Assembly (NCBI RefSeq): GCF_014652315.1
Contig: NZ_BMYO01000008.1
Location: 62,001-126,000, forward strand
Origin: Jeongeupia chitinilytica
Lineage (GTDB): Bacteria > Pseudomonadota > Gammaproteobacteria > Burkholderiales > Chitinibacteraceae
Length of the DNA stretch: 64,000 nt
Direction of reading: 5' to 3'
Shown: positions 1-8,399 of the stretch, in pieces
How positions within the stretch are numbered: position 1 is the stretch's first letter
Layout: every line of letters starts with the position of its first letter
The notes under the pieces: generated by a model
What the model was told of the DNA's origin: nothing
Database searches by the model: none
What the model saw: the letters and a program-made list of their open reading frames with translations, nothing else
Position numbers and translations under genes: made by a program

Positions 1-1157
1 CGGCGATCAGCCGGGCGTGGTTCTCGCTGGTGCTGCCGGCGCTGACGCTGAACTACTTCGGTCAGGGGGCGCTGCTGCTCGCCGATCCGACCACCATCAA
101 GAATCCGTTCTTCCTGCTCGCGCCGGGCTGGGGGCTGGTGCCGCTGGTGGTGCTGGCCACGATTGCGACGGTGATCGCGTCGCAGGCGGTGATCTCGGGC
201 GCGTACTCGATGACCAATCAGGCGGTCCACCTCGGTTTCAGCCCGCGCATGGACATCCAGCACACCTCGGAAACCGAGAAGGGCCAGATCTACATGCCGG
301 GGATCAACTGGTTTCTGCTGGTGGCGGTGATCCTGCTGGTGCTGGGCTTCCGCTCCTCCGGCGCGCTGGCGTCGGCCTACGGCTTTGCCGTGGTGTGCAC
401 GATGCTGATCACGACCATCCTCGCCTTTGCGGTGTTCGGCCACATCTTCAGCGGCTGGCGCAAATGGCTGGTCTGCGGCGCGCTGGTCGTGCTGCTGGTG
501 ATCGACTCGCTGCTGTTCTCGGCCAACGTGCTGAAAATCGCCGAGGGCGGCTGGTTCCCGTTGCTGATCGGTCTCGTCGCCTTCACGCTGATGATGACGT
601 GGAAGCGCGGGCGTGCGCTGCTGTACGAACGCCTGCTCGCAGGCGAGCTGCCGCTCGAAGGCTTCGTCGAAAGCCTCGAGTCGTCGCCGCCGACCCGGGT
701 CGAGGGCGTGGCGGTGTTCATGACCGCGAGTACCGATTCGGTGCCGCATGCGCTGCTGCACAACCTCAAGCACAACAAGGTGCTGCACGAGCAGGTGGTG
801 TTCCTGAGCATCAAGACCGCCGACATTCCGTTCGTGTCGAAGCGCGAGCGCGTGATCGTGCGCCGCCTGGGCGATACCTTCTTCCAGATCATCGCCACTT
901 ACGGCTTCAAGGAGGATCAGAGCGTGCCCGAGGTGCTGGCGCAGGTCGAAGCACTGCAGGCCGAACTGCATTTCGATCCGATGCAGACGTCGTTCTTCCT
1001 GTCGCGCGAAACCATCGTCGAAGCGAAGTACCCGGCAATGAGCTTCTGGCGCCGCAAGATCTTCTCGTTGATGAACCGGAACGCTACCCGGGCCACGCAA
1101 TTCTTCAAGATTCCGCCGAACCGCGTGGTGGAGATGGGAACGCAGGTCGAGCTCTGA
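1..1157 (+). CDS. kup: Kup-family potassium uptake permease, C-terminal part (5' end outside window)
   Basis: Low-affinity proton-coupled K+ importer of the inner membrane (KUP/HAK/KT family). The reading frame is already open at base 3, so the start lies upstream. The visible 384 residues begin near the middle of the protein with the family block LTLNYFGQGALLL. They continue through the segment SGAYSMTNQAVHLGFSPR and about four hydrophobic helices. The rest is the soluble C-terminal domain, which ends VVEMGTQVEL, close to the usual Kup C-terminus. The stop is TGA at 1155-1157. A second potassium system, trkH-trkA, lies about 29 kb away. Family assignment is firm; only the truncation limits the description. 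Confidence 0.95.
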   Translation, partial: AISRAWFSLVLPALTLNYFGQGALLLADPTTIKNPFFLLAPGWGLVPLVVLATIATVIASQAVISGAYSMTNQAVHLGFSPRMDIQHTSETEKGQIYMPGINWFLLVAVILLVLGFRSSGALASAYGFAVVCTMLITTILAFAVFGHIFSGWRKWLVCGALVVLLVIDSLLFSANVLKIAEGGWFPLLIGLVAFTLMMTWKRGRALLYERLLAGELPLEGFVESLESSPPTRVEGVAVFMTASTDSVPHALLHNLKHNKVLHEQVVFLSIKTADIPFVSKRERVIVRRLGDTFFQIIATYGFKEDQSVPEVLAQVEALQAELHFDPMQTSFFLSRETIVEAKYPAMSFWRRKIFSLMNRNATRATQFFKIPPNRVVEMGTQVEL

Positions 1158-1179
1158 CCGGGCCCCTATCGACGGAGAC

Positions 1180-1203
1180 AACGGCGACCTGCGGGTCGCC
1201 GTT
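1180..1203. terminator. Hairpin between convergent kup and HAD gene
   Basis: Perfect 10-bp stem (AACGGCGACC / GGTCGCCGTT) with a TGCG loop, placed between two convergent stop codons. There is no real T-tract on either side, so a bidirectional terminator role is inferred from position and stem strength. Confidence 0.5.
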
Positions 1204-1209
1204 GCCGTT

Positions 1210-1863
1210 TCAGCGCTGCCGTGACCAGCGATCGGCCAGCGCGGCGAGATGCGGAATCTGCCAGTCGGCCCAGCTGCTGCGCGGCGTGCCCTTGCGGATC
1301 AGTACGGTGGCCATGCCGAGTTGGCGCGCCGGCCGGAGATTGGCGGCCGTGTCCTCGACCAGGATGCAGCGGCGCGGATCGAGCCGCCATTGCCGCAGCA
1401 GGGCCCGGTAGCCGCGCAACTGCGGTTTGGGGCTGTAGCCGGCCGATTCGATCGCGAAGAGGCCGTCGAAACAGCGGTCGATGCCGAGCGCGGCCAGCAT
1501 CGCTTCGGCGTAGTCATGCGGCCCGTTGGTGAACAGGTATTTGCGCCCTGGCAGCCTGGCCAGCGTGCGCTTGAGCCCCGGTACGGGATGGACGCGGCCG
1601 GTGAGGACGTCGAGCGGGTGGCTGTGGGCCAGAAAGCGTTGCGGATCGACATGCGGGTGATGGCGGATCAGCCCGAGCAGGGTTGCGCCGTAGCGGTGCC
1701 AGTAGGCAAGCCGCAATGCCGAGGCGTCGTTTTCGGAGAGCTGCAGCGCGTCGGCGATGAAGCCGGTCATCGCGGCATCGATGGTCGGAAAGGCGTGGCG
1801 GTTGGCGTCGTGCAGCGTGTTGTCGAGGTCGAACAGCCAGATCGGTTTGCGGGGTAGCGGCAT
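1210..1863 (-). CDS. HAD-superfamily hydrolase, pyrimidine 5'-nucleotidase type
   Basis: 217-residue cytoplasmic phosphatase of the HAD superfamily, closest in layout to the pyrimidine 5'-nucleotidase (Ssm1/SdtI-like) subfamily, which dephosphorylates nucleoside monophosphates. Motif I is FDLDNTLHD near residue 11, with nucleophile D12 and general acid D14. Motif II is LFTNGP, and motif IV is VEDTAANLRPARQLGM, placing the metal-binding ED pair. An all-helical cap lies between motifs I and II, as expected. The gene is downstream of, and co-directional with, the CBS gene, separated by a small hairpin. Actual substrate cannot be read from the sequence. Confidence 0.85.
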   Translation of the reverse strand: MPLPRKPIWLFDLDNTLHDANRHAFPTIDAAMTGFIADALQLSENDASALRLAYWHRYGATLLGLIRHHPHVDPQRFLAHSHPLDVLTGRVHPVPGLKRTLARLPGRKYLFTNGPHDYAEAMLAALGIDRCFDGLFAIESAGYSPKPQLRGYRALLRQWRLDPRRCILVEDTAANLRPARQLGMATVLIRKGTPRSSWADWQIPHLAALADRWSRQR

Positions 1864-1871
1864 CGGAAGAA

Positions 1872-1889
1872 ACCCGGCTGCCGCCGGGT
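1872..1889 (-). terminator. Terminator-like hairpin after the CBS gene
   Basis: Stem ACCCGGC / GCCGGGT with a 4-nt loop, directly after the CBS-gene stop. On the minus strand it is followed by a short TTTCTT stretch. It also lies just upstream of the HAD start codon, so readthrough is possible. Confidence 0.55.
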
Positions 1890-1893
1890 CGGA

Positions 1894-2325
1894 TCAACGG
1901 TGGATGTAGTAGACCAGCTGGTCGATGGTGAACTGCTGGTCGGCGATGGTCTCGCGCACGAGGTCGCCGATCGACAGTACGCCGAGCACCTTGTCGTCCT
2001 CGAGGACCGGCAGGTGGCGGATGCGCTTTTCGGTGATCAGCGCCATGCATTCGTCGACGGTGGCCTTGGGCGTCACACAGATGAGCTTGCGCGTCATGAT
2101 GTCGGATACCGGTGTGCCGGCCGACGTCTTGCCCATCAGCACGACCTTGCGCGCGTAGTCGCGCTCGGAAAACATGCCGACGAGTTTATCGCCGTCCATG
2201 ACCAGCAGGGCACCGATATTCATTTCGGCGAGCAGTTGCAGCGCCTGGTAGACGGTCGCGTCCGGCGCGATCGAGAGTGTGCCGGAAATCTTCTTTTCGG
2301 CGAGGATGTGGCGGGCGTTTTTCAT
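1894..2325 (-). CDS. CBS-domain pair protein
   Basis: 143-residue soluble protein made almost entirely of two CBS motifs, a Bateman module that binds adenine nucleotides such as AMP, ATP or NADH. Landmarks are IGALLVMDGDKLVGMFSERD in the first motif and RHLPVLEDDKVLGVLSIGDL in the second. Stand-alone proteins of this type are common in Proteobacteria and are thought to sense energy or redox state; the partner is unknown. The start is the ATG at 2325, preceded by AGGAG at good spacing. An in-frame upstream extension to 2412 is rich in Arg/Thr and lacks a ribosome site, so it was rejected. Confidence 0.88.
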   Translation of the reverse strand: MKNARHILAEKKISGTLSIAPDATVYQALQLLAEMNIGALLVMDGDKLVGMFSERDYARKVVLMGKTSAGTPVSDIMTRKLICVTPKATVDECMALITEKRIRHLPVLEDDKVLGVLSIGDLVRETIADQQFTIDQLVYYIHR

Positions 2326-2417
2326 CGTGGCTCCTGAAGTCGAGTCAACCGCTGTTGCCGCGGTCAATTCCAATCTAGTCAGCCGCCGTCGACTTGCAAG
2401 CCACCGGGTCATGCGAA

Positions 2418-2441
2418 ACGACCCCGGCGTGCCGGGGTCGT
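2418..2441 (-). terminator. Hairpin after argB
   Basis: Perfect 11-bp inverted repeat ACGACCCCGGC / GCCGGGGTCGT with only 2 nt between arms, 22 bp past the argB stop. No strong T-tract follows (TTTCG on the minus strand), so efficiency is uncertain. Confidence 0.55.
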
Positions 2442-2463
2442 GGTCTGGTGACGACTGCGCCGC

Positions 2464-3342
2464 TCAGTTGGCGCGGATCATCGTGCCGACGCCCTGGCTG
2501 GTCAGCACTTCCAGCAGCAAGGCGTGTTTCACGCGGCCGTCGATGATGTGCACCGAGTTGACGCCGTTCTTGGCGGCATCGAGCGCCGACGAGATCTTCG
2601 GCAGCATGCCGCCCGAGATCGTGCCGTCGGCAAACAGCGCGTCGATCTTGGTCGCGGTCAGCCCGGTCAGCAGCTGGCCCTGCTTGTCGAGTACCCCGGG
2701 GGTATTGGTCATCAGGATCAGCTTTTCGGCCTTCAGCGTTTCGGCCAGCTTGCCGGCGACGAGGTCGGCATTGATGTTGTAGCTCTCGCCCTTGCTGTCG
2801 ACACCGATCGGTGCGATCACCGGAATGAAGTCGGCAGCGTCGAGGTGCGACACGATGGTCGCGTCGATGCTTTCGATCTCGCCGACCTGACCGATGTCGA
2901 CGGTGCCGGCACCGGCGTCGTCCTTCAGGTAGAGCTTGTGTGCCTTGATGAAGTGGCCGTCCTGACCGGTCAGGCCGACGGCCTTGCCGCCGTGCTTGTT
3001 GATCAGCGAGACGATTTCCTTGTTCACGTGGCCGCCGAGCACCATTTCGACCACGTCCATGGTTTCGGCGTCGGTGACGCGCATGCCCTGGATGAACTCG
3101 CCCTTCTTGCCGATGCGGTCGAGCAGCTCGTTGATCTGCGGACCGCCGCCGTGGACGACGACCGGGTTCATGCCGACCAGCTTGAGCAGCACCACGTCGG
3201 ATGCGAAGCCTTCCTTGAGCTCTTCGTCGATCATGGCGTTGCCGCCGTACTTGATGACGATGGTCTTGTCGAAAAAGGCCTGGATGTAGGGGAGGGCTTC
3301 CGAGAGGATCTCGGCCTTTTCCAGCGGGGAAATCGTGGGCAT
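2464..3342 (-). CDS. argB: Acetylglutamate kinase
   Basis: Second enzyme of arginine biosynthesis: ATP-dependent phosphorylation of N-acetyl-L-glutamate. The 292-residue protein has the N-terminal nucleotide-binding KYGGNAM near residue 31, the substrate glycine loop VVHGGGPQI near residue 70, and a C-terminal MLPKISSALDAAKNGV segment with the ATP/arginine region. It ends GVGTMIRAN, typical of ArgB. The start is the ATG at 3342, with AGGAGC six bases upstream; a TTG five codons further upstream overlaps that ribosome site and is rejected. The gene stands alone, divergent from the efflux operon. An N-terminal helix before the first strand resembles arginine-sensitive enzymes, but feedback inhibition is only inferred. 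Confidence 0.96.
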   Translation of the reverse strand: MPTISPLEKAEILSEALPYIQAFFDKTIVIKYGGNAMIDEELKEGFASDVVLLKLVGMNPVVVHGGGPQINELLDRIGKKGEFIQGMRVTDAETMDVVEMVLGGHVNKEIVSLINKHGGKAVGLTGQDGHFIKAHKLYLKDDAGAGTVDIGQVGEIESIDATIVSHLDAADFIPVIAPIGVDSKGESYNINADLVAGKLAETLKAEKLILMTNTPGVLDKQGQLLTGLTATKIDALFADGTISGGMLPKISSALDAAKNGVNSVHIIDGRVKHALLLEVLTSQGVGTMIRAN

Positions 3343-3442
3343 GACGGCTCCTGGCAAGGGCGTGCGATAACGTCGGCGATTCTAGCAAAAATGGCGCCGG
3401 CGCCGGCGCCTCGTCTACGCAACAACATGTACCGCGCCGGGA

Positions 3443-3472
3443 TTGACCTTTACCCGGATGGCATTCAATAAT
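3443..3472 (+). promoter_or_regulatory. Promoter of the tetR-RND operon
   Basis: A -35 box TTGACC (3443-3448), an 18-bp spacer and a -10 box AATAAT (3467-3472). The -10 directly abuts the palindromic operator, so a start site around 3479 would lie inside it. Confidence 0.65.
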
Positions 3473-3490
3473 TAAATGAATATTCATTTA
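3473..3490. promoter_or_regulatory. Palindromic operator for the adjacent TetR regulator
   Basis: Perfect 18-bp palindrome TAAATGAATATTCATTTA, 11 bp before the tetR start codon and touching the -10 box. TetR-family repressors of RND pumps often bind TGAAT/ATTCA-type palindromes. Position predicts autorepression of the whole operon. Confidence 0.75.
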
Positions 3491-3501
3491 TTACTGATGC
3501 C

Positions 3502-4158
3502 ATGAACCTCTGTCCCAAGCGCTGGTCGCGCCGCAAGGAGGCCCGGCCGCACGAGATCCTCGAGGCGGCACTCGAACTCTTTGCCGAGAAGGGCTATGCC
3601 GCGACGCGGATCGACGAGATCGCCAAGCGTGCCGGCGTCACCCGCGGTACGCCTTATCTGTATTTCGCCGGCAAGGAAGAGATATTCAAGGCGCTGATCA
3701 GCGAGCTGCTGCTGCCGGCTCTCGACGAGGCCGAAGCGCTGTTCAACGGGTTTTCCGGCAGCGCGTCCGAGCGGTTGCGCTGTGTCGTCCACGTCTGGTG
3801 GCAGAGCATGGGCGAGACGCGGCTGTCGGCCTTGCCCAAGCTGATGGTGGCCGAAGCCGGCAACTTCCCCGAGGTTGCACAGCTGTACAACGAGCAGTTC
3901 GTCGCGCGTGGCGAAGCGATTTTCCGCCAGGTGATCGAGGCGGGCATCGCCAGCGGCGAATTCCGCGCCATCGATGTCGAGTATGCCCTGCACGTGCTGT
4001 GCGCACCGGTGGTGATGGCCATGCTGTCGCGCTACATGCCGTGCGGGCACGCCCAGCTGGATCCGGTCCGCTATCTCGACACCCTGCTCGACCTGATGCT
4101 GCACGGCCTGTATCCGCATCCCGATTCAACCCGTTCCGAGGTCTCCGACCATGCTTGA
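3502..4158 (+). CDS. TetR-family repressor of the RND efflux operon
   Basis: 218-residue regulator. The N-terminal helix-turn-helix (about residues 15-60) carries the family signature ILEAALELFAEKGYAATR ... IAKRAGVTRGTPYLYFAGKE. The C-terminal half is the ligand-binding and dimer domain, whose inducer cannot be predicted. The ATG at 3502 is taken because it directly follows the operator. Its 3' end overlaps the adaptor-protein gene by 8 bp, so repressor and pump are translationally coupled. The layout (regulator, adaptor, permease, outer-membrane channel) predicts that binding of a toxic compound releases the palindrome and induces all four genes. It resembles the AcrR/NalC type in role, not necessarily in ligand. 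Confidence 0.93.
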   Translation: MNLCPKRWSRRKEARPHEILEAALELFAEKGYAATRIDEIAKRAGVTRGTPYLYFAGKEEIFKALISELLLPALDEAEALFNGFSGSASERLRCVVHVWWQSMGETRLSALPKLMVAEAGNFPEVAQLYNEQFVARGEAIFRQVIEAGIASGEFRAIDVEYALHVLCAPVVMAMLSRYMPCGHAQLDPVRYLDTLLDLMLHGLYPHPDSTRSEVSDHA

Positions 4159-5287
4159 CCGTATCGCCCCCGTGCCGCGCCCGCTCAGACTGGCGAGCGC
4201 GCTGATCGTTGTCGCCCTGCTGGCGGCGTGCAAGGACGACGCCAGACCGCAGGAGGAAGTCCGGCCGGTCCGCGTCGTCACTGCCGGTGCCGACGCGGCA
4301 CTGCCCGGTGCCGAACTGACCGGCACGGTGCGTGCTCATGTCGAAACCCCGCTGGGGTTCCGCATCGGCGGCAAGGTGATCGAGCGGCGCGTCGACATCG
4401 GTGCGGTGGTGAAGAAGGGCGACGTGATCGCGCGGATCGATCCGCAGGATGCGGCACTGAATGCGGCCGCCGCCGATGCACAGGCGGCGTCGGCCCGTGC
4501 GCAGCTGGTCAAGGTGAAGATGGACTACGAGCGCAGCAAGGCACTGTTTGCGCAGAAGTTCGTCAGTCAGGCCGAAGTCGATACGCGCAAGGCGACCTTT
4601 GACGCCGCCAGCGAATCGCTGAAGCAGGCCGAGGCCCAAAGGCAGCTGGCGAGCAATCAGGCCGCGTATGCCACGCTGCAGGCCGATGCCGACGGTGCGG
4701 TGACGCGCGTCAGCGCCGAGCCCGGCCAGGTGGTGGCGGCCGGGACGCCGATCGTGACGCTGGCGCGCGACGGCGTGCGTGAAGTCGGCCTCGACGTGCC
4801 GGAGAACCTGCACGGCAAGGTCCGGCTCGGCGACAAGGTGAAGATCCGCCTCTGGGCGCTGCCGGGCAAGGAGTTCAACGGCCACGTCAGCGAGATTTCG
4901 GCCGCGGCCGACCCGCAGGCGCGCACCTATGCCGCCCGCGTGGTGTTTGACGAGCAGGTGCCGCAACTGGGCCTCGGCATGACCGCCAGCGTGCGGCTGG
5001 CGGCGCCCGATACGGCGGTTGCCGGCGGCCAGATCCGGTTGCCGCTGACGGCGCTGTTCGGCGAAACCGGCAAGCAGCAGGTCTGGCGGCTCGATACCAG
5101 GGCGGGCCGCGTCCACGCCTTGCCCGTCAAGGTGCTGACGGTGACCGATACCGCGGTGCTGGTCTCCGGCGTCAAGGCCGGTGAAACCATCGTCACCGCC
5201 GGCGTGCATCTGTTGCGCGAAGGCCAGCCGGTCAAACCGCTGGCCACGCCGGCCGGCAAGGCGGCTGACACGGGAGCCGGCGCATGA
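4151..5287 (+). CDS. RND efflux periplasmic adaptor (membrane fusion) lipoprotein
   Basis: 378-residue HlyD/AcrA-type adaptor linking inner-membrane pump to outer-membrane channel. A signal sequence ends in a lipobox (L24-A-A-C27), so the mature protein should be lipid-anchored in the periplasm. A biotinyl-lipoyl-like half (RIGGKVIERRVDIGAVVKKG) is followed by a coiled-coil hairpin rich in Ala, Gln and Lys. Then come the second lipoyl half (DADGAVTRVSAEPGQVVAAG) and a C-terminal beta-barrel/membrane-proximal domain. It overlaps tetR by 8 bp and the permease gene by 4 bp (ATGA). The substrate is unknown. Confidence 0.94.
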   Translation: MLDRIAPVPRPLRLASALIVVALLAACKDDARPQEEVRPVRVVTAGADAALPGAELTGTVRAHVETPLGFRIGGKVIERRVDIGAVVKKGDVIARIDPQDAALNAAAADAQAASARAQLVKVKMDYERSKALFAQKFVSQAEVDTRKATFDAASESLKQAEAQRQLASNQAAYATLQADADGAVTRVSAEPGQVVAAGTPIVTLARDGVREVGLDVPENLHGKVRLGDKVKIRLWALPGKEFNGHVSEISAAADPQARTYAARVVFDEQVPQLGLGMTASVRLAAPDTAVAGGQIRLPLTALFGETGKQQVWRLDTRAGRVHALPVKVLTVTDTAVLVSGVKAGETIVTAGVHLLREGQPVKPLATPAGKAADTGAGA

Positions 5288-8200
5288 ACGAACAGGATTT
5301 CGATCCGGCGACGCACGCCGGCCGTTTCAACCTGTCGGCGTGGGCGCTGCGGCACCAGTCGCTGGTGCTGTACCTGATCATCGTGCTGTCGCTGGCCGGC
5401 GTGCTCGCGTACACCAAGCTCGGCCAGAAGGAGGACCCCGAGTTCACCTTCAAGGCGATGGTCGTGCGGGGGTTCTGGCCCGGCGCATCGGCCGGCGAAG
5501 TCGAAAAGCAGCTGACCGATCCGCTCGAAAAGGCGCTGCAGGGCATCGGCGCCGTCGACTACACCAAGAGCTATTCGCGTGCCGGCGAGACGCTGATCAT
5601 CGTCAGCCTGCAGGAGGCGATCCGCGGCAAGGCGGTCGACGACGCGTGGTACCAGGTCAGGAAACGCATCGGCGACATCCAGGCGACGCTGCCGCAGGGC
5701 GTGGTCGGACCGTTCTTCAACGACGAGTTCGGCGAGACCTACGGCAATCTGTACGCGTTCACCAGCGACGGTTTTTCGATGCCGGAGCTGAAGGACTACG
5801 TCGAGGACGTGCGCACCGAGCTGCTGCGGATCAAGGACGTCAACAAGGTCACGCTGATCGGCACGCAGGACCAGAAGATCTACGTCGAGTACTCGGCGGC
5901 CAAGCTCGCGGCGCTGGGCGTCTCGCCGTTCCAGATCAACCAGGTGCTGGCCGCGACCAATGCACTGACCCCGGCCGGGGTTGTCGAAGGGCAGGAGGAG
6001 CGCGTGTTCGTGCGCGTCACCGGCAACTACGACGCCGTGGCCAGGGTGCGCGACACCGTTGTCGACGTGCAGGGCAAGCGCTTCCGCCTCGGCGACATCG
6101 CCAGCGTCTACCGCGCGACCATCGACCCGCCGACGCTGAAGATGCGCTATCAGGGTCAGCCGGCGATCGGCCTCGGCGTGTCGATGCGACACGGCGGCGA
6201 CGTGCTGCGCATGGGCGAGCAGATCGACGCGACGCTGGCCAAGGTCAAGGCCAGCCTGCCGGTCGGCGTCGAGTTCCACGCCGTGTCGGACCAGCCGGCG
6301 GTGGTGAAGGGCGCGGTGAAGATCTTCATGCATTCGCTCGGCGAAGCGGTGCTGATCGTGCTGGCGGTGAGCTTCCTGAGTCTGGGCTGGCGTACCGGCA
6401 TCGTCGTCGCGCTGTCGATTCCGCTGGTGCTGGCACTGACCTTCCTCGGCATGTTCGCCGCCGGCATCGACCTGCAGCGGATCTCGCTCGGCGCGCTGGT
6501 GATCGCGCTCGGCCTGCTGGTCGACGATGCGATCATTGCGGTCGAGATGATGGCGCTGAAGCTCGAACAGGGCTGGGACCGTTTCCGCGCGGCGACCTTC
6601 GCGTACACCAGCACGGCCATGCCGATGCTGACCGGCACGCTGATCACCGCCGCCGGCTTCCTGCCGGTCGGGCTCGCCAAGTCCAACGCCGGCGAGTACA
6701 CGTTCTCGATCTTCGCCGTCGTCGGCATCGCGCTGATCCTGTCGTGGATCGTCGCGGTGGTGTTCACGCCCTACATCGGCTTCAGGTTACTGCCCGAAAC
6801 GCCGAAGCACGAGGACCACGACGTCTATCAGGGCCGCTTCTACCGGTCGTTCCGCGCGCTGGTGACGTGGTGCATCACCTGGAGCAAGACGACGATCGCC
6901 GCGACTGCGGCGGCCTTCATTGCCGCCATCGTCGTGTTCGCCACGCTGATCCCGAAGCAGTTCTTCCCGGCATCGAGCCGGCCCGAGCTGATGGTCGACC
7001 TGTGGCTGCCGTACGCGGCGTCGTACCAGGCGACCGAGGCCGAGGCGAAGAAGCTCGAGGCCATCCTGATGAAGGACCCGGACGTCGAAAGCGTCACGAC
7101 TTACGTCGGCGTCGGCTCGCCGCGCTACTACCTGCCGCTCGACGAGCAGATGCCCAACCTCAACTTCGCCCAGCTGACGGTGATGACCAAGGGCGAGAAG
7201 GTGCGCGAGAACGTGTTCAAGCTCGTCAGCACGCTGTTCGCCAACGACTTCGCCCAGGTCCGCGGCCGGGTGACCCGGCTCGAGAACGGCCCGCCGGTCG
7301 GTTACCCGCTGCAGTTCCGCGTGTCCGGCGAGGACGTCGGCGAACTGCGCCGGATCGGCGAGCGGGTCGCCGCGGCCATGCGCGCCAATCCGCACGCCCG
7401 CGAGGTGCACTTCGACTGGGGCGAGAAGGTCAAGGTGCTGCGGATCCATGCCGATCAGGACAAGCTGCGCGAAGCGGGGCTGACGACGCAACAGCTGGCG
7501 CAGTACCTGCAACTGGCGGTGTCCGGCGTCACGGCGACGCAGTATCGCGAGAACAACGAACTGATCGACGTCGTCGCCCGGCTGGTGCCGAACGAGCGCA
7601 CCTCGCTGACGGCGATCCGCGACCTGCCGGTCAAGCTCGCCTCGGGCCGCAGCGTGCCGTTGTCGCAGCTCGGCGACGTGGTACTCGAAGCCGAGGAAAG
7701 CCTGATCTGGCGCCGCAACAGGGTGCCGACGCTGTCGGTGCGGGCCGACGTCAACGGTGCGCAGGCCCCCGACATCGCCAAGGCGCTGCAACCGGAGATC
7801 GCCAAAATCGAGGCAGGGCTGCCGGCCGGCTACCACATCGAGGTCGGCGGCACGCTCGAAGCGTCGAAGATCGGCGAGGATTCGATCGGCGCGGTGATGC
7901 CGCTGATGCTGATCGTGGTCATGACCTTGCTGATGATCCAGCTGCAGAGCATCCAGCGGATGATCATGGTGCTGCTGACCGCCCCGCTCGGCCTGATCGG
8001 CGTGGCGATCGCGCTGCTGTTGTTCCAGGCACCGTACGGCTTCGTCGCGACTTTGGGCGTGATCGCGCTGTCTGGCATGATTATGCGCAATTCGGTGATC
8101 CTGATGGACCAGATCGAGCAGGACATCCACCATGGTCATCCGGCGTGGACCGCCATCATCGAGTCGGCCGTACGGCGTTTCCGGCCGATCATGCTGACCG

Positions 8201-8391
8201 CGGCGGCGGCCATCCTGGCGATGATTCCGCTGACACGCGATACCTTCTGGGGACCGATGGCGATCGCCATCATGGGCGGTCTGTTCGTCGCCACGGTGCT
8301 GACGCTGCTGTTCCTGCCTGCGCTGTATGCCGCGTGGTTCCGGATCGGACCGCCGGAATCGGCGACCGGCTTGGGTACCTCACAACAATGA
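5284..8391 (+). CDS. RND-family efflux permease (AcrB/TriC-like)
   Basis: 1035-residue proton-driven inner-membrane pump, the normal length for an RND transporter with twelve membrane helices and two large periplasmic loops. The proton-relay pair D414-D415 is seen in GLLVDDAIIAVEMM of TM4. The N-terminal segment reads QKEDPEFTFKAMVVRGFWPG, a block shared by the TriC-like/MdtB side of the family. The C-terminal half repeats the fold, including FVATLGVIALSGMIMRNSVI and the RPIMLTAAAAILAMIPL loop. It is coupled by ATGA to the adaptor gene and ends two bases after the first possible start of the channel gene. Specificity is not predictable. Confidence 0.95.
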   Translation: MNEQDFDPATHAGRFNLSAWALRHQSLVLYLIIVLSLAGVLAYTKLGQKEDPEFTFKAMVVRGFWPGASAGEVEKQLTDPLEKALQGIGAVDYTKSYSRAGETLIIVSLQEAIRGKAVDDAWYQVRKRIGDIQATLPQGVVGPFFNDEFGETYGNLYAFTSDGFSMPELKDYVEDVRTELLRIKDVNKVTLIGTQDQKIYVEYSAAKLAALGVSPFQINQVLAATNALTPAGVVEGQEERVFVRVTGNYDAVARVRDTVVDVQGKRFRLGDIASVYRATIDPPTLKMRYQGQPAIGLGVSMRHGGDVLRMGEQIDATLAKVKASLPVGVEFHAVSDQPAVVKGAVKIFMHSLGEAVLIVLAVSFLSLGWRTGIVVALSIPLVLALTFLGMFAAGIDLQRISLGALVIALGLLVDDAIIAVEMMALKLEQGWDRFRAATFAYTSTAMPMLTGTLITAAGFLPVGLAKSNAGEYTFSIFAVVGIALILSWIVAVVFTPYIGFRLLPETPKHEDHDVYQGRFYRSFRALVTWCITWSKTTIAATAAAFIAAIVVFATLIPKQFFPASSRPELMVDLWLPYAASYQATEAEAKKLEAILMKDPDVESVTTYVGVGSPRYYLPLDEQMPNLNFAQLTVMTKGEKVRENVFKLVSTLFANDFAQVRGRVTRLENGPPVGYPLQFRVSGEDVGELRRIGERVAAAMRANPHAREVHFDWGEKVKVLRIHADQDKLREAGLTTQQLAQYLQLAVSGVTATQYRENNELIDVVARLVPNERTSLTAIRDLPVKLASGRSVPLSQLGDVVLEAEESLIWRRNRVPTLSVRADVNGAQAPDIAKALQPEIAKIEAGLPAGYHIEVGGTLEASKIGEDSIGAVMPLMLIVVMTLLMIQLQSIQRMIMVLLTAPLGLIGVAIALLLFQAPYGFVATLGVIALSGMIMRNSVILMDQIEQDIHHGHPAWTAIIESAVRRFRPIMLTAAAAILAMIPLTRDTFWGPMAIAIMGGLFVATVLTLLFLPALYAAWFRIGPPESATGLGTSQQ

Positions 8392-8399
8392 GAATAACG

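Noticed and set aside
5181..8388. Forward open frame running through the adaptor and permease genes into the TolC-family gene, suggesting a giant fusion.
   Set aside because: The upstream part is out of frame with the real adaptor and permease proteins and encodes no family motifs. The channel protein starts at 8400 with its own signal peptide.
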